The notes under the pieces were generated by a model. The model made no database searches, was not told the origin of the DNA, and saw only the letters and a list, made by a program, of their open reading frames with translations. Of a stretch of 64,000 nt of DNA, positions 1 to 12,272 are shown in pieces. Every line of letters starts with the position of its first letter. Position 1 is the stretch's first letter. Where the stretch lies: positions 24,666,733 through 24,730,732 of the forward strand of contig CM060476.1 in assembly GCA_030544235.1 (NCBI GenBank), given 5' to 3'. This DNA is from Lepturacanthus savala. Taxonomy: Eukaryota; Chordata; Actinopteri; Scombriformes; Trichiuridae. A program made the translations under genes and the position numbers.

Positions 1-419
1 TTTCAACTTAAGTGCCAGCTGCCAGGTTATAAATAAAATGATGTACATTAAAACATGTTTTCCAATTTACTAAACCACAATATGATATAATTGTTTCGGT
101 CTTCTTATGCTGCCTGGTCTCCATGATCATGTCACATTTGAATCTCACTCAACCTCCTGTCAATAAAAGTCTCCTGGGGCATTGCAGCTCACCATTCAGC
201 AAATAAACAAATGGATCTCACACTCAGCAAAGTACGATTGGCTGGTAACATGTCACATGGGAACAGATGTATTTGGGTTTAGAAAAAAACTCAGTCAGAC
301 ATAAAATGAAATGGTCAAATTATTGTACATTTTATTATTGATCATACATCATACAGAGGTTCAAACTATTGTACAATTATATATGTAGGTGGCATATTGA
401 GTGTTTCTGTGTTTTCTAT

Positions 420-740
420 TTATTCTAAATAGATTAGATTAGAAACTTTATTGATCCCACATTGGGGAAATTTGTGCATTACCACAACTCAGATACAGAG
501 AAGCAATGACAAAGAGGATAACAGTTTCTTTTAAATATTAAAAGAATAAGTAGAGGTAGAAAAAAACAAATACACATTATACACAATATACACAGAGAGT
601 ATGAATGTACCAGTATAAGAATACACAGTATGTGATATGCATATACTCTCAACATCATGATGTGATGAAGAGTCTAACTGCTGTCTAACTGCGGTATGAA
701 GGAGCTGTGAAATCACTCCTTCCTGCAGCAACATAACAGA
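420..740 (-). repeat. Teleost interspersed repeat, probably a LINE 3' remnant
   Basis: The stretch opens with aaactttattgatcccaca followed by ggggaaatt, a motif I recognise as a frequent 3' terminus of fish retroposons lying in reverse orientation. Downstream to about 740 is a diverged section with several tATACACA runs and a ctgcggtatgaaggagctg segment that resembles the same class. The family name is not certain. Confidence 0.5.
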
Positions 741-936
741 TATATCTAAAATAAAAATTATTGTCACTAGTTTTCACTTCCTTAAAACAAGAAAAATCAT
801 CATGTTCTCAAACGTGTGGAAATCAGCGTAACTTCAGTCCTGCTCTGGTGACTCTCCACTGATCTTGCAGCATGTAACCCTCTCTGTGCTCTGTACTGTG
901 ACCCCCATGTATGCTGCTCCACAGAGATTACAGTGA

Positions 937-940
<4 letters not shown>

Positions 941-969
<29 letters not shown>
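941..969. repeat. (GT)n microsatellite
   Basis: An uninterrupted GT array of 14 units. The 1000-1750 stretch after it is AT-rich unique sequence in which I see no gene. Confidence 0.97.
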
Positions 970-972
<3 letters not shown>

Positions 973-1753
973 CAGCACATATGACCTCAATATGAGGTCA
1001 CAGCAACCTTTTAGGTCGTGTGATGTTGTCTGCTCAGCGCTCCTCGGAGGAGACTTTGGCCAATTACAAGCCTCCAAGCTGCTGTCCTCCTGGGAGGATG
1101 CTACCATTCTACAGCCGAAGTACAAACACTCCATCACCATGGAAACTGCCCCCTTGACTCCTCCACCCACACACCCTCCCACCATCATACACACCCACAC
1201 AGCAGGATTAGGTGCTGTTTCTGCTTAGCAGGTACTTTCACAGTCATATCTCCCCTCACTTTAAAATATTATACCAATAGTAAATGTTATATGCAACTCT
1301 TATAATATGGAGCATGCTGATTAGTGATTGGTCTTAGTAAACCAGGGGAGAGTTGCCTTTGTTGAACCATAAATATGAAGAATTGAGAGGCATGACCTCA
1401 TCTGACTCATAAATGTAGAAGAGAAAAAAGGAATAGCTGTGCATTCACTATTTAAATGATTAAGGTCTTTCCAATGCGTTGAGACTAGTGCACATTTAAT
1501 GTTGTTAAAGCAGATGTAGACAATTTATTAGTTGGTGTAGCTACACAAAAAATCATAATTACATTTCAGTATATTGTATATTTAACCTGTTCACCCCTAT
1601 AAATAATTAATCCTTCTTGTCGAGTAGCAGCACCACAATATGTACGTGTAACACACCTAAATGTTGACAAGAAACTCAGCTACAAGTCTATATCAAATAT
1701 TATTAGCTTAACAAAACATCATTTCAACCCCAAGCAATAATATGAGCAGTATA

Positions 1754-2044
1754 GTCTAGTCTATACTTCTAAAGTCTAATTTATTCTTCTAAAGTCTAGT
1801 TTCTATTTCTAAAGTCTAGTTTCTACTTCTAAAGTCTAGTTTATTCTTCTAAAGTCTAGTTTCTACTTCTAAAGTCTAGTTTATTCTTCTAAAGTCTAGT
1901 TTATTCTTCTAAAGTCTAGTTTCTACTTCTAAAGTCTAGTTTATTCTTCTAAAGTCTAGTTTATTCTTCTAAAGTCTAGTTTCTACTTCTAAAGTCTAGT
2001 TTATTCTTCTAAAGTCTAGTTTATTCTTCTAAAGTCGAGTTTAT
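1754..2044. repeat. 20-bp minisatellite with 60-bp higher-order period
   Basis: About 14 tandem 20-bp units share the core ttctaaagtctagttt and differ in the last bases, either ctac or attc. From 1861 to 2040 three consecutive 60-bp blocks repeat the same order (one ctac unit, then two attc units) with a single change near the end (gtcgag). The first copies (1754-1860) are more diverged, so the most uniform copies lie at the right-hand end. Confidence 0.95.
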
Positions 2045-2087
2045 TTTTCTGCAATGTAGCTACAACATCAGACCTTGTTCATTCTTA

Positions 2088-2442
2088 GTTCTGTGTAGAG
2101 ATAAATAAAAAAAACTAAAGAAAATCCAGCACAAAACAGAAAAAAACAGGAAAAAAACACCTAAATAACACATATTCTGGACTGGATGGACCAGACTTTT
2201 TTTTTTTCTTTTGCCATTTTTTTTCTTTTGTTCTTGTACCAGGATGCAGTGTGTGTGTTTGTAGCTCATTGATATCAAAGAGAAAATTATTTTATTGCAA
2301 ATGTTGAAGTGGAAGCGACAGAGAAGATGTTAGTGGAGGAGACTGTAGACCACCATGGCTGAACTGACCAATCACAGCCCTGGTGGAGCTGAACTGACCA
2401 GTGGTTCACATGGAGGTTCACGTAGATGTGTAGTCAGGATTT
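2088..2442. repeat. Dispersed repeat, copy 1 (second copy at 28418-28944)
   Basis: The segment 2245-2442 (gatgcagtgtgtgtgtttgt through gtagtcaggattt) is repeated at 28770-28944 with few changes, and the poly-A-rich part before it (2095-2160, with tccagcacaaaacag) has a counterpart at 28490-28545. Copy 1 carries a short internal duplication of gctgaactgacca that copy 2 lacks. I do not recognise the family. No coding capacity is apparent. Confidence 0.85.
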
Positions 2443-3062
2443 ATTGGAGGTGAAGTCAGCCTATGACGTAGCTACATAGCAGAAGTAACAACTAGACTTC
2501 AGTCATAGCTCTGCAGAAGTTTGGTTACAGAGGGACAGTAGTGGTGGAAGCTTGTAGCAAAAAGGTAGCAACTTCAGCTATGGCAACAACAGCTTATTCT
2601 GCTAAGAGAGAAAAAAAAAATAAAAAAGGATTTCAGAAGAAGCCCAAAAGGAATCTAGAGCCTGACTAGAAATGTCCTCATCTTAAAATTGGACTCGGAT
2701 CTAGGTTTATCTCATGGACTAGTGAGCTGATAACTTCACTTTTCTGTCATATCTAAACGTATTGTACAGTTATTGTGTGTTTTGATAGGTTTCTTAGGTA
2801 AAGTTACCAATAAAATTGGTAATTTCTGGCTGTAATTTTTACTTGAACATTATGCTAACTGTGAACACTCAACTGTGCTCAACAGGCTGCTGTCAACTGT
2901 TAGCAACATGCTATTTCGTTCATAAAAAAACTCAGATTTGTAGCTGTATGGTGTAGTGGCTTATTAGGTTCCCAGCAAACATTTCGACAACTAAAAATGA
3001 GTGATTTATGGCTGTGCTGATTATTTTAGCATTATGCTAACAGTGATCAAACACTCTCCTGT

Positions 3063-3096
3063 GCTACAACAAAGATGCATGCATCTTTGTTGTAGC
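3063..3096. repeat. Perfect 34-bp palindrome
   Basis: Two 17-base arms (gctacaacaaagatgca and its exact complement) meet with no spacer around 3079/3080, so the sequence could form a cruciform in DNA or a tight hairpin in RNA. The flanks 2460-3060 and 3100-5170 are AT-rich unique sequence with a T17 run near 3720 and no gene that I can see. Confidence 0.97.
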
Positions 3097-5174
3097 TATA
3101 ATGACTTGCTTGATTGTTCATGAAAATGTTGATTTGTAACTGTGGGTTGTGGCATTGTTAGCTTGTGTGTGTACAGCAGGCAGAGCAGTAGCATAGGGCA
3201 GAGCTATGGAAGAGAAACATGGAAAGGATGGGGGAGCCAAGTTCTCATGCCTGATTTTTAAAGTTGCTTACCTCAGCTTTAGTAGTCATTTATATTACTG
3301 CATATAAGAAATGCAGTTGGACTTTAAAGGTCTTAAAACATGTGTTGTTATTTCTGTTAGTGCAGATAAGAAAGTTGCCTTTAAATGCTGATGGTCGATG
3401 GATTTAATGGTTGTATTATAAATCAGTAAAAATGCTATTAAACAATAGTAGTAGTACAATGCAATTACAATGCAATTACTAATAACAGTATTGATTATTT
3501 TATCAACTTTTAATGACTGACTGGATAAGCCATACTCTCCAATGAAATTAAAAGAAAGAGGAAACTGAATTTCACCACAATAGTGAATGAGTAGGTTGAG
3601 CAGAAAGCCAAAGAAAAACTTCACTCATGACAGGTAAGTGCAGGTTTTATTTTGCTTATTATGATCACCTTATCAGGCTGACATCCAATGGCTGCTGGGC
3701 CATCATGTACGTGTCTGTTTTTTTTTTTTTTTTTTTATGAGGCCTTTGCTGTGCTGCAAGGGAATCTGCTGTGAGTTGATTGATGTAGGAATTCCAGTTA
3801 GTATAATAGTGATCCTTTTTTTTGGGTGGGGGCGGGGCATGGTATTTTACATGTTAAATTACAATGACAGGAAAAATACCAGATAACATAACCTTAAATG
3901 TCCCATAAGAGAACAGAGTGAGCTCTTTATTTGTTTCTGGCTTTAAAAATTGGAAACATGTATAATGGCCATCACCAATTTTGCAAAAGAAATGTGTTCA
4001 TAATCACAAGTAGGACACATTGTATTGTTGTGTTTGTAGCAGCTGCAGCATGAGCAGAGAACACAAATAGCAGGAGTAGAATACTAATGTAGAGCTTTGT
4101 TCTTCTCTCCAATAAAGAGTCACTGGGTGACATTGTTGTAGGAGTAGCAGTAGTAGTAGTGAAATTAAATTATGCAACATTCTACAAAGAACTGTAAAGT
4201 AGCAATGCTGTTTTTTCAAGTATTTTTTTTCTTTTTTTTTACAACCCCATCGTTAAAACACATCCTTGCAATCAACTTAAGCTTCTTGATTGTCTACCTG
4301 AGTGTTTTGAGGTGGATGCTTCCTCACCACAGAGTTGCATAAGCTGCAGAGCCATGATGCTCGCAGTGCGGAAGGAAGCCTTCAAGTGTTTCAGTGAAAG
4401 GACATTAATTGCTGCTGGGCGCGTGCAGCATTTGGCTCACGTGCATAGGTTAGACTGTGAGGAGACGGATTTAGACATGTCTGTGCATGGTCATCCTTTA
4501 AAATGTGGAGGAATTCAAGTGGCATCAAAAAAAAAGAAGAAAATCTGGCTGCTTTACTGTACCAATACATACAGAGTAAACATGGCACGGAGGGTCTTCT
4601 CTTTATTCCTCTGCTCCATCTGTGTTATTCGGAGGGTGTAAACACAGCACTGATACACTGATGCTGGAGTCAGTGCTGTGAGATTGCACTTTATTGGTGT
4701 GAAATCACTATCTCTCTTCCTCTCTGTCTCTTCTCCCGTCTTCTTTTCCTTTCTCCCGTTCATGCAGACGCCTACACTCAGTACAGGCTGAACACACACG
4801 TACTCCTAAAACTCTGATCCTGTAAACACTCTTCTCTCCCACTGCCCTCCCTCTCCACCTTCCTCCTTTCTGCTCTTTGTCCCATTTGACAACCTGTTTT
4901 TCTGTCTCTCCGTATTCCCTCCCTCCTTTTCTTCTCTCCATCTCTGCTGCCTAGCAGATGCCCGCTGAACTGCCATGCCTAACAGTCTTCTGATCTCAAA
5001 CGGGCATGCATCCAACCAGGCAATGTGGCACCTGCTGTGGTGCTGAGTGGAGGAGGTTTTCTGCTGGTACACAGACTAGACTAGTGGATATGTGATAGTA
5101 CAGTTAACTGCATCTAACATGTTTCATTTAGGGTGTTTTTACCCAGAAATACACCAGACACAAGGGCCGGAATT

Positions 5175-5276
5175 AACAACTATATTGAAAGTCAATTAAT
5201 CCATCCACCACTGAAAAGATTGATTGATTTTTTTGTTTAGTTCATCGGCATTTAATCAATTAATCACTGCAGCTCT
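5175..5276 (-). repeat. Fragment of a common teleost TIR element (hAT-like?)
   Basis: Read on the minus strand, the fragment starts agagctgcagtgattaatt, the same start as the + strand copies at 5312, 16121 and 43346. It lies head-to-head with the copy beginning at 5312. Only the terminal part is preserved. Confidence 0.6.
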
Positions 5277-5311
5277 ACTAGACACAGTGCAGTTTTGGTA
5301 CAGTATTTTTA

Positions 5312-5697
5312 AGCTGCAATGATTAGTCGATTAATCAATCAATTAATCAATCTTTATTCATAAAACACCTTTCATACATAGAACATGCAGCACAAAGTGT
5401 TGATTAGTTGCCAACTATTACATTAATCACCAGCTATTTTGATAATAATTTGATGTCAAAATTCTCTGGTTCCAGCTTCTCTTCTCTGATTATTTCCTGG
5501 TTTCTTTAATCTTCTATAATAGTAAACTGATGATCTTTGGGTTGTGGACAAAAAAAAAACATTTTAGGTTGAACCTTCAGCTTTGGAAACACTGATCCAC
5601 ATTTACACCATTTAATGAACCAAACTACAAATAGATTAATGGTTTCAATAATTATAGATTAATCAAATATCAGAATAGTTGTTATTTGCAGCCCTAC
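5312..5697 (+). repeat. Common teleost TIR element (hAT-like?), with nested LINE-tail fragment
   Basis: It starts agctgcaatgattagtcga and ends gttatttgcagccct, so the ends are imperfect inverted repeats. The body carries the diagnostic strings ttctataatagtaaactgat and tttgggttgtggac that recur in copies at 19.4 kb and 43.5 kb. About 5350-5402 (atctttattcataaaacacc through gcacaaagtgtt) is not in the other copies and looks like a short LINE/SINE 3' end inserted into this one. Confidence 0.75.
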
Positions 5698-6627
5698 ATC
5701 ATGTATATCTCATATCTGGTTTAAGTAAGTAAGCAGCGTTTGATGAAGGAAATTCTGTAACTTGTTAGCTATGGTGGACACAAGTTTCCCTGTCTGTGTT
5801 GGATTGCATTGCAATTTCATCATTACCACATTTACCAGTCAATGCAGTTTTTTCTGTATTGGACAAAGAGAGGGCTGGCCTCCATGTGAAAAAGCTGAAC
5901 TTGTGTAAATGCCTTGAAACAAGCTATTGTAAAAACACCTTTGAAAATGTTTGACTGAGGAAAAGATGAGCTCCCAAAATGAGTTTTCTCACATCAGGCT
6001 TTGCATATCAGAAACATGTCTGGGAGAGTTATATCTCCCTTCTCATCATCAGCTTTAATTGACTGTGCCTTTTATAAAACATGTTAGCCCCAAACACTAA
6101 AGAAAAAAAGCACTTCATCTCTGCCTTGTTGTTTCCCTGCCAGAATGAAAAGATGAGACAAGCGGAATGTATAACAGCACCTTGTCAGGTGAAGCTTGTC
6201 AGAGATTCAAAGGCAATCAAGGGTGTTTATTCCTTACTTTGATGTTAAACTGAAACAAGTACTGCAATTGTCATTGGCCCAAAAACCAAGAGAGAAGAAG
6301 CAGCAAATGCTGTAGAGTTTTTCCACAATAAAGAAAATGAGTTATACATAAGTAGCATTCAAATAAATAAAAACAGACTTATTTTTTGTTTAATGGGAGC
6401 TGATGACCCTGTTGGTTTTTAGCCACATGTTGCTGTGTTGATCACAAGCCTGTGTAGAAGAACTAAGCCAATGCATGCTTCATTCTCTTTGTTAGAGTGT
6501 TTGAAGTGTTTGAAGTCCAGTATCCCATAGGAGTCACAGTCATACACATTTTATGTGCAATAAAATAATAATAATATAGTACTCTGTGCCAATACAGGAG
6601 TTTGTGTGTCGTATATCATATATATAC

Positions 6628-6628
<1 letters not shown>

Positions 6629-6710
<82 letters not shown>
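6629..6710. repeat. (AT)n microsatellite
   Basis: About 82 bases of pure TA repeat, preceded by an imperfect TATATACG stretch. It is self-complementary, so it can extrude as a hairpin or cruciform, and its length in an assembly may be unreliable. I see no gene in 5700-6620. Confidence 0.97.
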
Positions 6711-6713
<3 letters not shown>

Positions 6714-7139
6714 GTTCAGCATGCTCCAAACTAACAAATTGGTAGGTGTTGTCTGAATATGTCTAAAGACTAAAGTGTTTAGAATGTTCATGTTTGCTTT
6801 TGTTGTTTGCTCCTTTTAGGTTTTTGCTGCAAATAGGCTTGTGTGGTATCAAGGTATTATGGTACACCAGGGTAGTTAGAAATTTAGAAGGAATGATTTT
6901 CAATACCATCAAAAATACAGTGTTGTCAATCAAATCCGTTTAAATTACACCCACACAACTTTGGAGAGTCAAATTCTGAATGAATGATACCTGCAGTGAG
7001 GATACTTTCCCCCACAAAGCAAATGTGAGTCAGCAGCTGCTGCATGTTTAGAATAGAAATGCTAACATGACCTGAGAATAGACGTAATGAGTACTATATA
7101 ATGCTCTCCAATTAGAACTTCCTCCAGGAAACACATTTC

Positions 7140-7655
7140 TTAAAGGGATGGTTGGGTGTTTTGGACATCTAGCCCTATTTCCTATGTCCCTGTCATGTAT
7201 CTGAAGCATGGAGACCATCATTTCACAAAACCCTCCAGTATCGATCTTTGTACTGATTTCAATATAATAGAAGTGAACAGGGCAGATTTTCAGTAGCTCT
7301 TTCACAAGCAGGAAGAGCAACAGGAAGTTCATCGTTGAATCTTGTTGTCAATATACAGTACAACAACTTGCTAACTGAATATTGAAACCAGGGCTGGTCT
7401 TGTTCTGGAACAACCACAGATTGGCTCTAGTAAACCTCCATGCTCATTTCTAAACCTTTCAAAGCAAGTACAAATGAATGAAGTGGGAAACATTGCACTG
7501 TACAGCTCAGAGTTTATTTAGGTTTTCACAGAGTCTATTAGGTTTTCTACAAGGATTCAAATCTGCCCTGTGAACATCCATTGTATTGAAATTGGAGGGA
7601 AATCGCCACAAAGCTCAATACTGGAGGGATCAGTAAAATGACAGGACAGTTATAA
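7140..7655. repeat. Fold-back repeat with diverged inverted arms
   Basis: The left arm 7230-7290 (ccctccagtatcgatctttg through gtgaacagggcagattt) matches the reverse complement of the right arm 7559-7630 with substitutions and small gaps. About 270 bases separate the arms. The outer left part begins taaagggatggttgggtgtt, a start often seen in fish repeats. A short perfect 8-bp hairpin (caggacag/ctgtcctg) follows the right arm near 7640-7665. Confidence 0.7.
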
Positions 7656-7929
7656 TCACTGTCCTGATCAATAAGAGCTCTGGTGTTTTTAAAGCCCTGT
7701 GAAGTTTTCACCTACTATCCTTTGAAATCCAAGTCGTCAGAGTATAAAGGCAAGCAGTAGCTGAGAGGGACGGCCTAAGTAGCATTTTCCTGTCCGTCTC
7801 CTCTCAGCCCTTTGCCTGTACCTCTATTTGTCACTGCTTTATCTCCTGGCAGCTGCCCTTTCACTCTCGTCCTCCCATTCATCAATTCTACTTCCTCCGG
7901 CTTCTTCTAAAACTCCATCACACCTCTCT

Positions 7930-8160
7930 CTTCCACTCACTGTTTGACAGAAAAAGGCCAGCTAACCGATTTAAAGGCCCCGGGGTCCCCAGCGCCCAGG
8001 GATTAGACCTAATTTGCATAAATCTGCATAACCTTGTTAAAGCAGAGGGAGACACCATACATACTGTAGCCTGAGACACTTCAGAGCGAAACAGCCCATT
8101 AAGGATTGTGGTGATTATGGGATTATCACTCTTAACGACTGGACCGGTGTGTACTCTGAA
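7930..8160. promoter_or_regulatory. Candidate conserved non-coding element (octamer motif)
   Basis: This unique stretch is less AT-rich than its surroundings and contains a perfect POU octamer ATTTGCAT at 8012-8019, followed closely by a second tgcataa half-site, TAAT/ATTA homeodomain cores and the run gattagacctaatttgcat. No repeat family is evident. Assignment as an enhancer is inference from composition and motifs only; conservation cannot be tested here. Confidence 0.25.
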
Positions 8161-9029
8161 AAGGTTCACGTCACATGATGAATCTCAAACAGCGTGGAAG
8201 GAGGTAACCTATGGATTGCATTTGCTCTGGATTTGTTATTGGTCCTGTTTTTTTAAAAAAATGTTTATTGCTTGTAAGTTTAGTGCTGAATTCGGCCAAA
8301 TAGTGACGCTATAACAACAAACTTTATATTTTTGCTGCAACGTTTGATTAAATGTTTCATGTTGCAACTTTATCCATGAATGTGCACTTTCATAAATTAG
8401 TTTTGCCAGTGCAGCACCTTGATGGATGATGGTGCGTTATGCTTTAACAAAAGCTGTGCAAGAGCTTTGCTGTCATATCTGTCTCTCCTGCTGTATTCGC
8501 CAGACTATGTGCTGCGTATGTATCTTCCATAATAAGGGACACTGTGCCAGCACATATCTTAATCATCACTTTTCAGTTCAGTAAATGAATGGAAGCATAT
8601 TTCTAAATATCTAAAGATATTATTTATTATTTATACAGACTGTTTAGAAACTGATTCAAATTGTAACCGTAAGTGGGAAATAAATGCTTTGGCTGTTGAA
8701 ATATGACAGGACCTTACTCTTCCCGTCAGCTGTCTCACACTGATGACATCAGCAGCCTACATGTCTGTCTGGCCAACACTGTCTGGCAAGCGTCTGTAAT
8801 TGGAGAAAAGTGTGATCACATTTTGGAAAAGACACGTTGTGCTGGAGCTGCATTTTCATCAAAATACTGTAGAACTGCAGCAAAGGTTAATGTAATTATT
8901 TTTCTAGTGTTGGAGGAGAATTGATAGTAGAGTTTGACTGACTGGGTAATTAGCAGGATCCTGAGTTGTTGATCGACAGCTACGGTACTGATAAATGGCT
9001 CCTAAAGCCACATAGGAAAAAGTGACATG

Positions 9030-9030
<1 letters not shown>

Positions 9031-9075
<45 letters not shown>

Positions 9076-9077
9076 TA
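9031..9077. repeat. (AT)n microsatellite
   Basis: About 38 bases of uninterrupted TA repeat followed by an ATACATATATAG tail. The surrounding 8160-9030 and 9080-10275 hold unique AT-rich sequence; the short open frames there show no family I recognise. Confidence 0.95.
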
Positions 9078-10275
9078 GAATGTAAGCGTGTCATGGTATT
9101 AGCTTCTATCAGTATTACCAGTGTGTTGCTATTGCTCTTTTTTAATATGATGTTTTTCACTTTTCATTGTTAGTAGTTTAACTACATGTCTCAGTAATAT
9201 GCTTTTCAGTAGCTTACAGCTGAGTTATGATCAGACAGTGATGAAAAAAACATCACAGTATTTCTATAAAAATGTTGTACTTTTTACTTGGCAGCCAGAA
9301 ACAGTTTTCAGGTATAGCATTTGTCTGTACTAATTACATTTACTTACAAACAATTTGTAAGTGTGTGAAGACCTAATGTGGTTCTAGAGCTAATTAAAAT
9401 TACTATTCTTTTCGCTATAGCAGGTCTCATTTATCAAGAGCTGCTATAAAAATATTAGTGGAACACTCTCTTACAATTCATATTATTCAAATGACTGTGT
9501 TGTTTGTAATCATAATTCCTCTGGAACTTTAAAACTCAGACTTGTGGAGGGAGAGAAAATAGATCTGAAGCCATCTGCCGAGTTTAAGATGGTAAAGAGC
9601 CAAGTTAGTTGATGGGATAGGAGAATTTAATAGAATACAGAAAAAAAAATGTTTAATTTTAAAGATGCAGTGGTGATTTAGTGGTATTTAGCAGAATATA
9701 GGGTAACATACTTGGCAGAAATATAATATAATATTCATATGTATGTTTTAATTGGTATATAGTTCAATCACAATAAGAACGTTTGTGTTTTTTATTAGAT
9801 TGAGTCATTTTTATCTGCATGGGAAGTGGGTCCCTCTGTGAACCCCCAGCCAGAACAAATAAACAAATTGGCTCTAGGCACAGCATTTTATAATTTTCAT
9901 AGTAGGACAAAAGGCTGTGCTCGTCACTGTCACTTTTATCCTAGCCAGCCAATCACAGTGAAGGAGGGGCGGGACAAATATCAAATGTTGATAATAGGTT
10001 GCATCTTATAGATTAAGAAATTCATGAAGTCTGAAAAACGACAAAATTGGAGGAGAAATAATCCTACTGGTCTCTGAGCTTCCATGTCTGTACCAGGTAA
10101 TCAGGGATCAATATGACTTGATTGGATGCTAAAAGGTTTTCTCTCCTGATGTGGGCCCATGGACCATGTGCAGTATGATATCACCCGGATGTTTCTCTAC
10201 AGCTGGAAAAGGCCATTTTGTCTTCATGAGCCACTGATAAATTCTCATAGGAATGAATGGGTTCCCACATCTGAT

Positions 10276-10502
10276 GCTCTGTCGGGCCAAATCTGGGCCA
10301 CCACCTCATTTTCTGTGGCCCCCCCAGAGCTTCACAGACTTGTGTGATTTATTGAGAGATGGAAAGTGAATAAATGTTTGAACTTAACAGAGACACGCTG
10401 GTCACGTTGTCTTTGTACGACTTCATTAACTCCTAAATCTTTTCTCAATCAGCCACAAAGGTTGTTTAAAAACAGGAAAGTTTCTGTTTTTCCTTATTTT
10501 CC
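10276..10502 (+). repeat. Dispersed repeat R10, copy 1
   Basis: From gtggcccc to tctgtttttcctt this copy differs from the copy at 17471-17712 at about three positions in roughly 180. A shared open frame (starting MNKCLNLTETRWSRC) lies inside both copies but has no recognised domain. The left edge contains the gggccaaatctgggcc type of sequence common at hAT-like element ends. A third, shorter copy lies inverted at 24662-24779. Confidence 0.85.
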
Positions 10503-10581
10503 TTTGTTGAAGTACACCTATCATTACTTTCTGGTACTTTCTATTCTTTAATATTTAGCATAGATACATATAAATATGTAT

Positions 10582-10956
10582 GGGGGCGACACGGTGGCGC
10601 AGGGGTTAGCACTGTTGCCTCACAGCAAGAAGGTCGCAGGTTCAAAACCTCCTTGGTCCGGGGTCTGGGACCTTTCTGTGTGGAGTTTGCATGTTCTCCC
10701 CGTGTCTGTGTGGGTTTTCACTGGGTACTCCAGCTTCCTCCCACAGTCCAAAAACATGCTCAGGTTAATTGGTGACTCTAAATTGCCCATAGGTGTGAGT
10801 GTGTGAGTGAATCGTGTGTGTGCCCCACGATTGGCTGGCGACCGTCTGGGGTGTATCCCTGCCTCTCGCCGTAACGCGCTGGGATAGGCTCCAGCAGACC
10901 CCTGCGACCCTAATGAGGAATAAGCAGGTATAGAAAATGACTGACTGACTGACTGA
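10582..10956 (+). mobile_element. tRNA-like SINE/retroposon, near full length
   Basis: The head contains an RNA polymerase III A-box-like TGGCGCAGGGG (10595-10605) and a B-box-like GGTTCAAAACC (10639-10649) at tRNA-like spacing. The body runs through the cctgtgtggagtttgcatgt and accctaatgaggaataagca type segments and ends in a (CTGA)n tail. It is a very common sequence in fish genomes. Target-site duplications are unclear here because the right flank is a TA repeat, but the related copies at 18297 and 61358 have clear ones. Confidence 0.85.
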
Positions 10957-12135
10957 TATATATATATATATATGTTATTTATAATTAGCCCTTTGAGGGA
11001 AACCAGAACACTGATGTGACCCAGGATCAGAGTTTGACTCCTCTGGCCTAGATAATATTATAGGTTCATGGTTGCAATCTGCAACCTCTCCATTAGATGC
11101 CGCCAGAAACCACAAACTGTACCTTTAAGGTTCACCGTTGTTGGACCATGTACTCCAGAGAAACACATGAAATGAATGAATGAATTTCAGAAAAGTAGCA
11201 GTCAGTTTAACCTTTCTTTTGGCTGGACTGGAAAATGACTGATATAGGGGTCAGTGAAAAAACTGCCATGTGATCGAATCCTAAAAACTTGGTACCAGAT
11301 AGCGTAACTAAAACAAAAGTAAACACACATGCTATCAACAAGATTTATATTCCAGGTGGATTATATATTTAAAATGTATCATTCTTTTCCGGTTACACAA
11401 TTTGACATTTCTGTCAAAAAATGATCCAAATGGACTTTTATATAACAAGAAACCAACATGAACACACAATGTACATTTATAGATACCTGATGAATGCTTC
11501 TTAAACTGTTAATTTTTTTTAACTTTCTCATCTTGGCAAAAATGATTTGTCACTGACACATATACAGAAACAATTCCATGAGATTTGTACTTGAATTAAA
11601 ACCACCGGAGCTGCTGCTACATTCAAAGCTGAACTGAAGTCATGTCAGTTAATAATAATTCAGCATCTGTAGGATGGATTAGTCATACTATAGAAAACCA
11701 AACAGTGTTCATATTTTGACACTGATGGGATGGCTAGTGAAACACAATGTACCATATAAAGGTTCCTACAGTTCTCTGTGTTTGAGAATTTTGCATGAGT
11801 CAAATCTTCAGTTTCCATGGCAATTGCACAGTTGGGTAGAGACTTAAAAAAAAAAAAATCTCTTCAGCCTGTCACTGAATTAACTTCGTCCACACCAGTA
11901 AACCAACGAATGACATACTGCTGCTTCCTACTTTACTTTCTTTTTTTCTCCTCTCTTATTATTCCCCTGTATCCTCCTCTCTCTCCCTTTTTATTTTCTC
12001 TATTCAACTCACACTCTCTCTATTTATCACTCTGTCTCTGTAGCAGGCACAGAGTTGTGTGTTGACTTCTAACACATGGGCTTCCCTCCTTATTCGCCTA
12101 CGCAGCCACTCAGGGAGATTCCATGTGCACAGAAA

Positions 12136-12272
<137 letters not shown>

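Noticed and set aside
4554..5072. Overlapping purine-rich minus-strand frames (charged E/R/K-rich peptides)
   Set aside because: They come from a CT-rich + strand stretch with few stops. The peptides are low complexity and overlap in several frames.
10366..10551. MNKCLNLTETRWSRC frame, also at 17576
   Set aside because: It recurs because it lies in a repeat. The frame ends differently in each copy, and I see no domain, so I do not call it a gene.
10582..10660. A genuine tRNA gene
   Set aside because: A-box and B-box-like motifs are present, but there is no cloverleaf acceptor or anticodon stem that I can fold, and the same head recurs on other copies with retroposon bodies.
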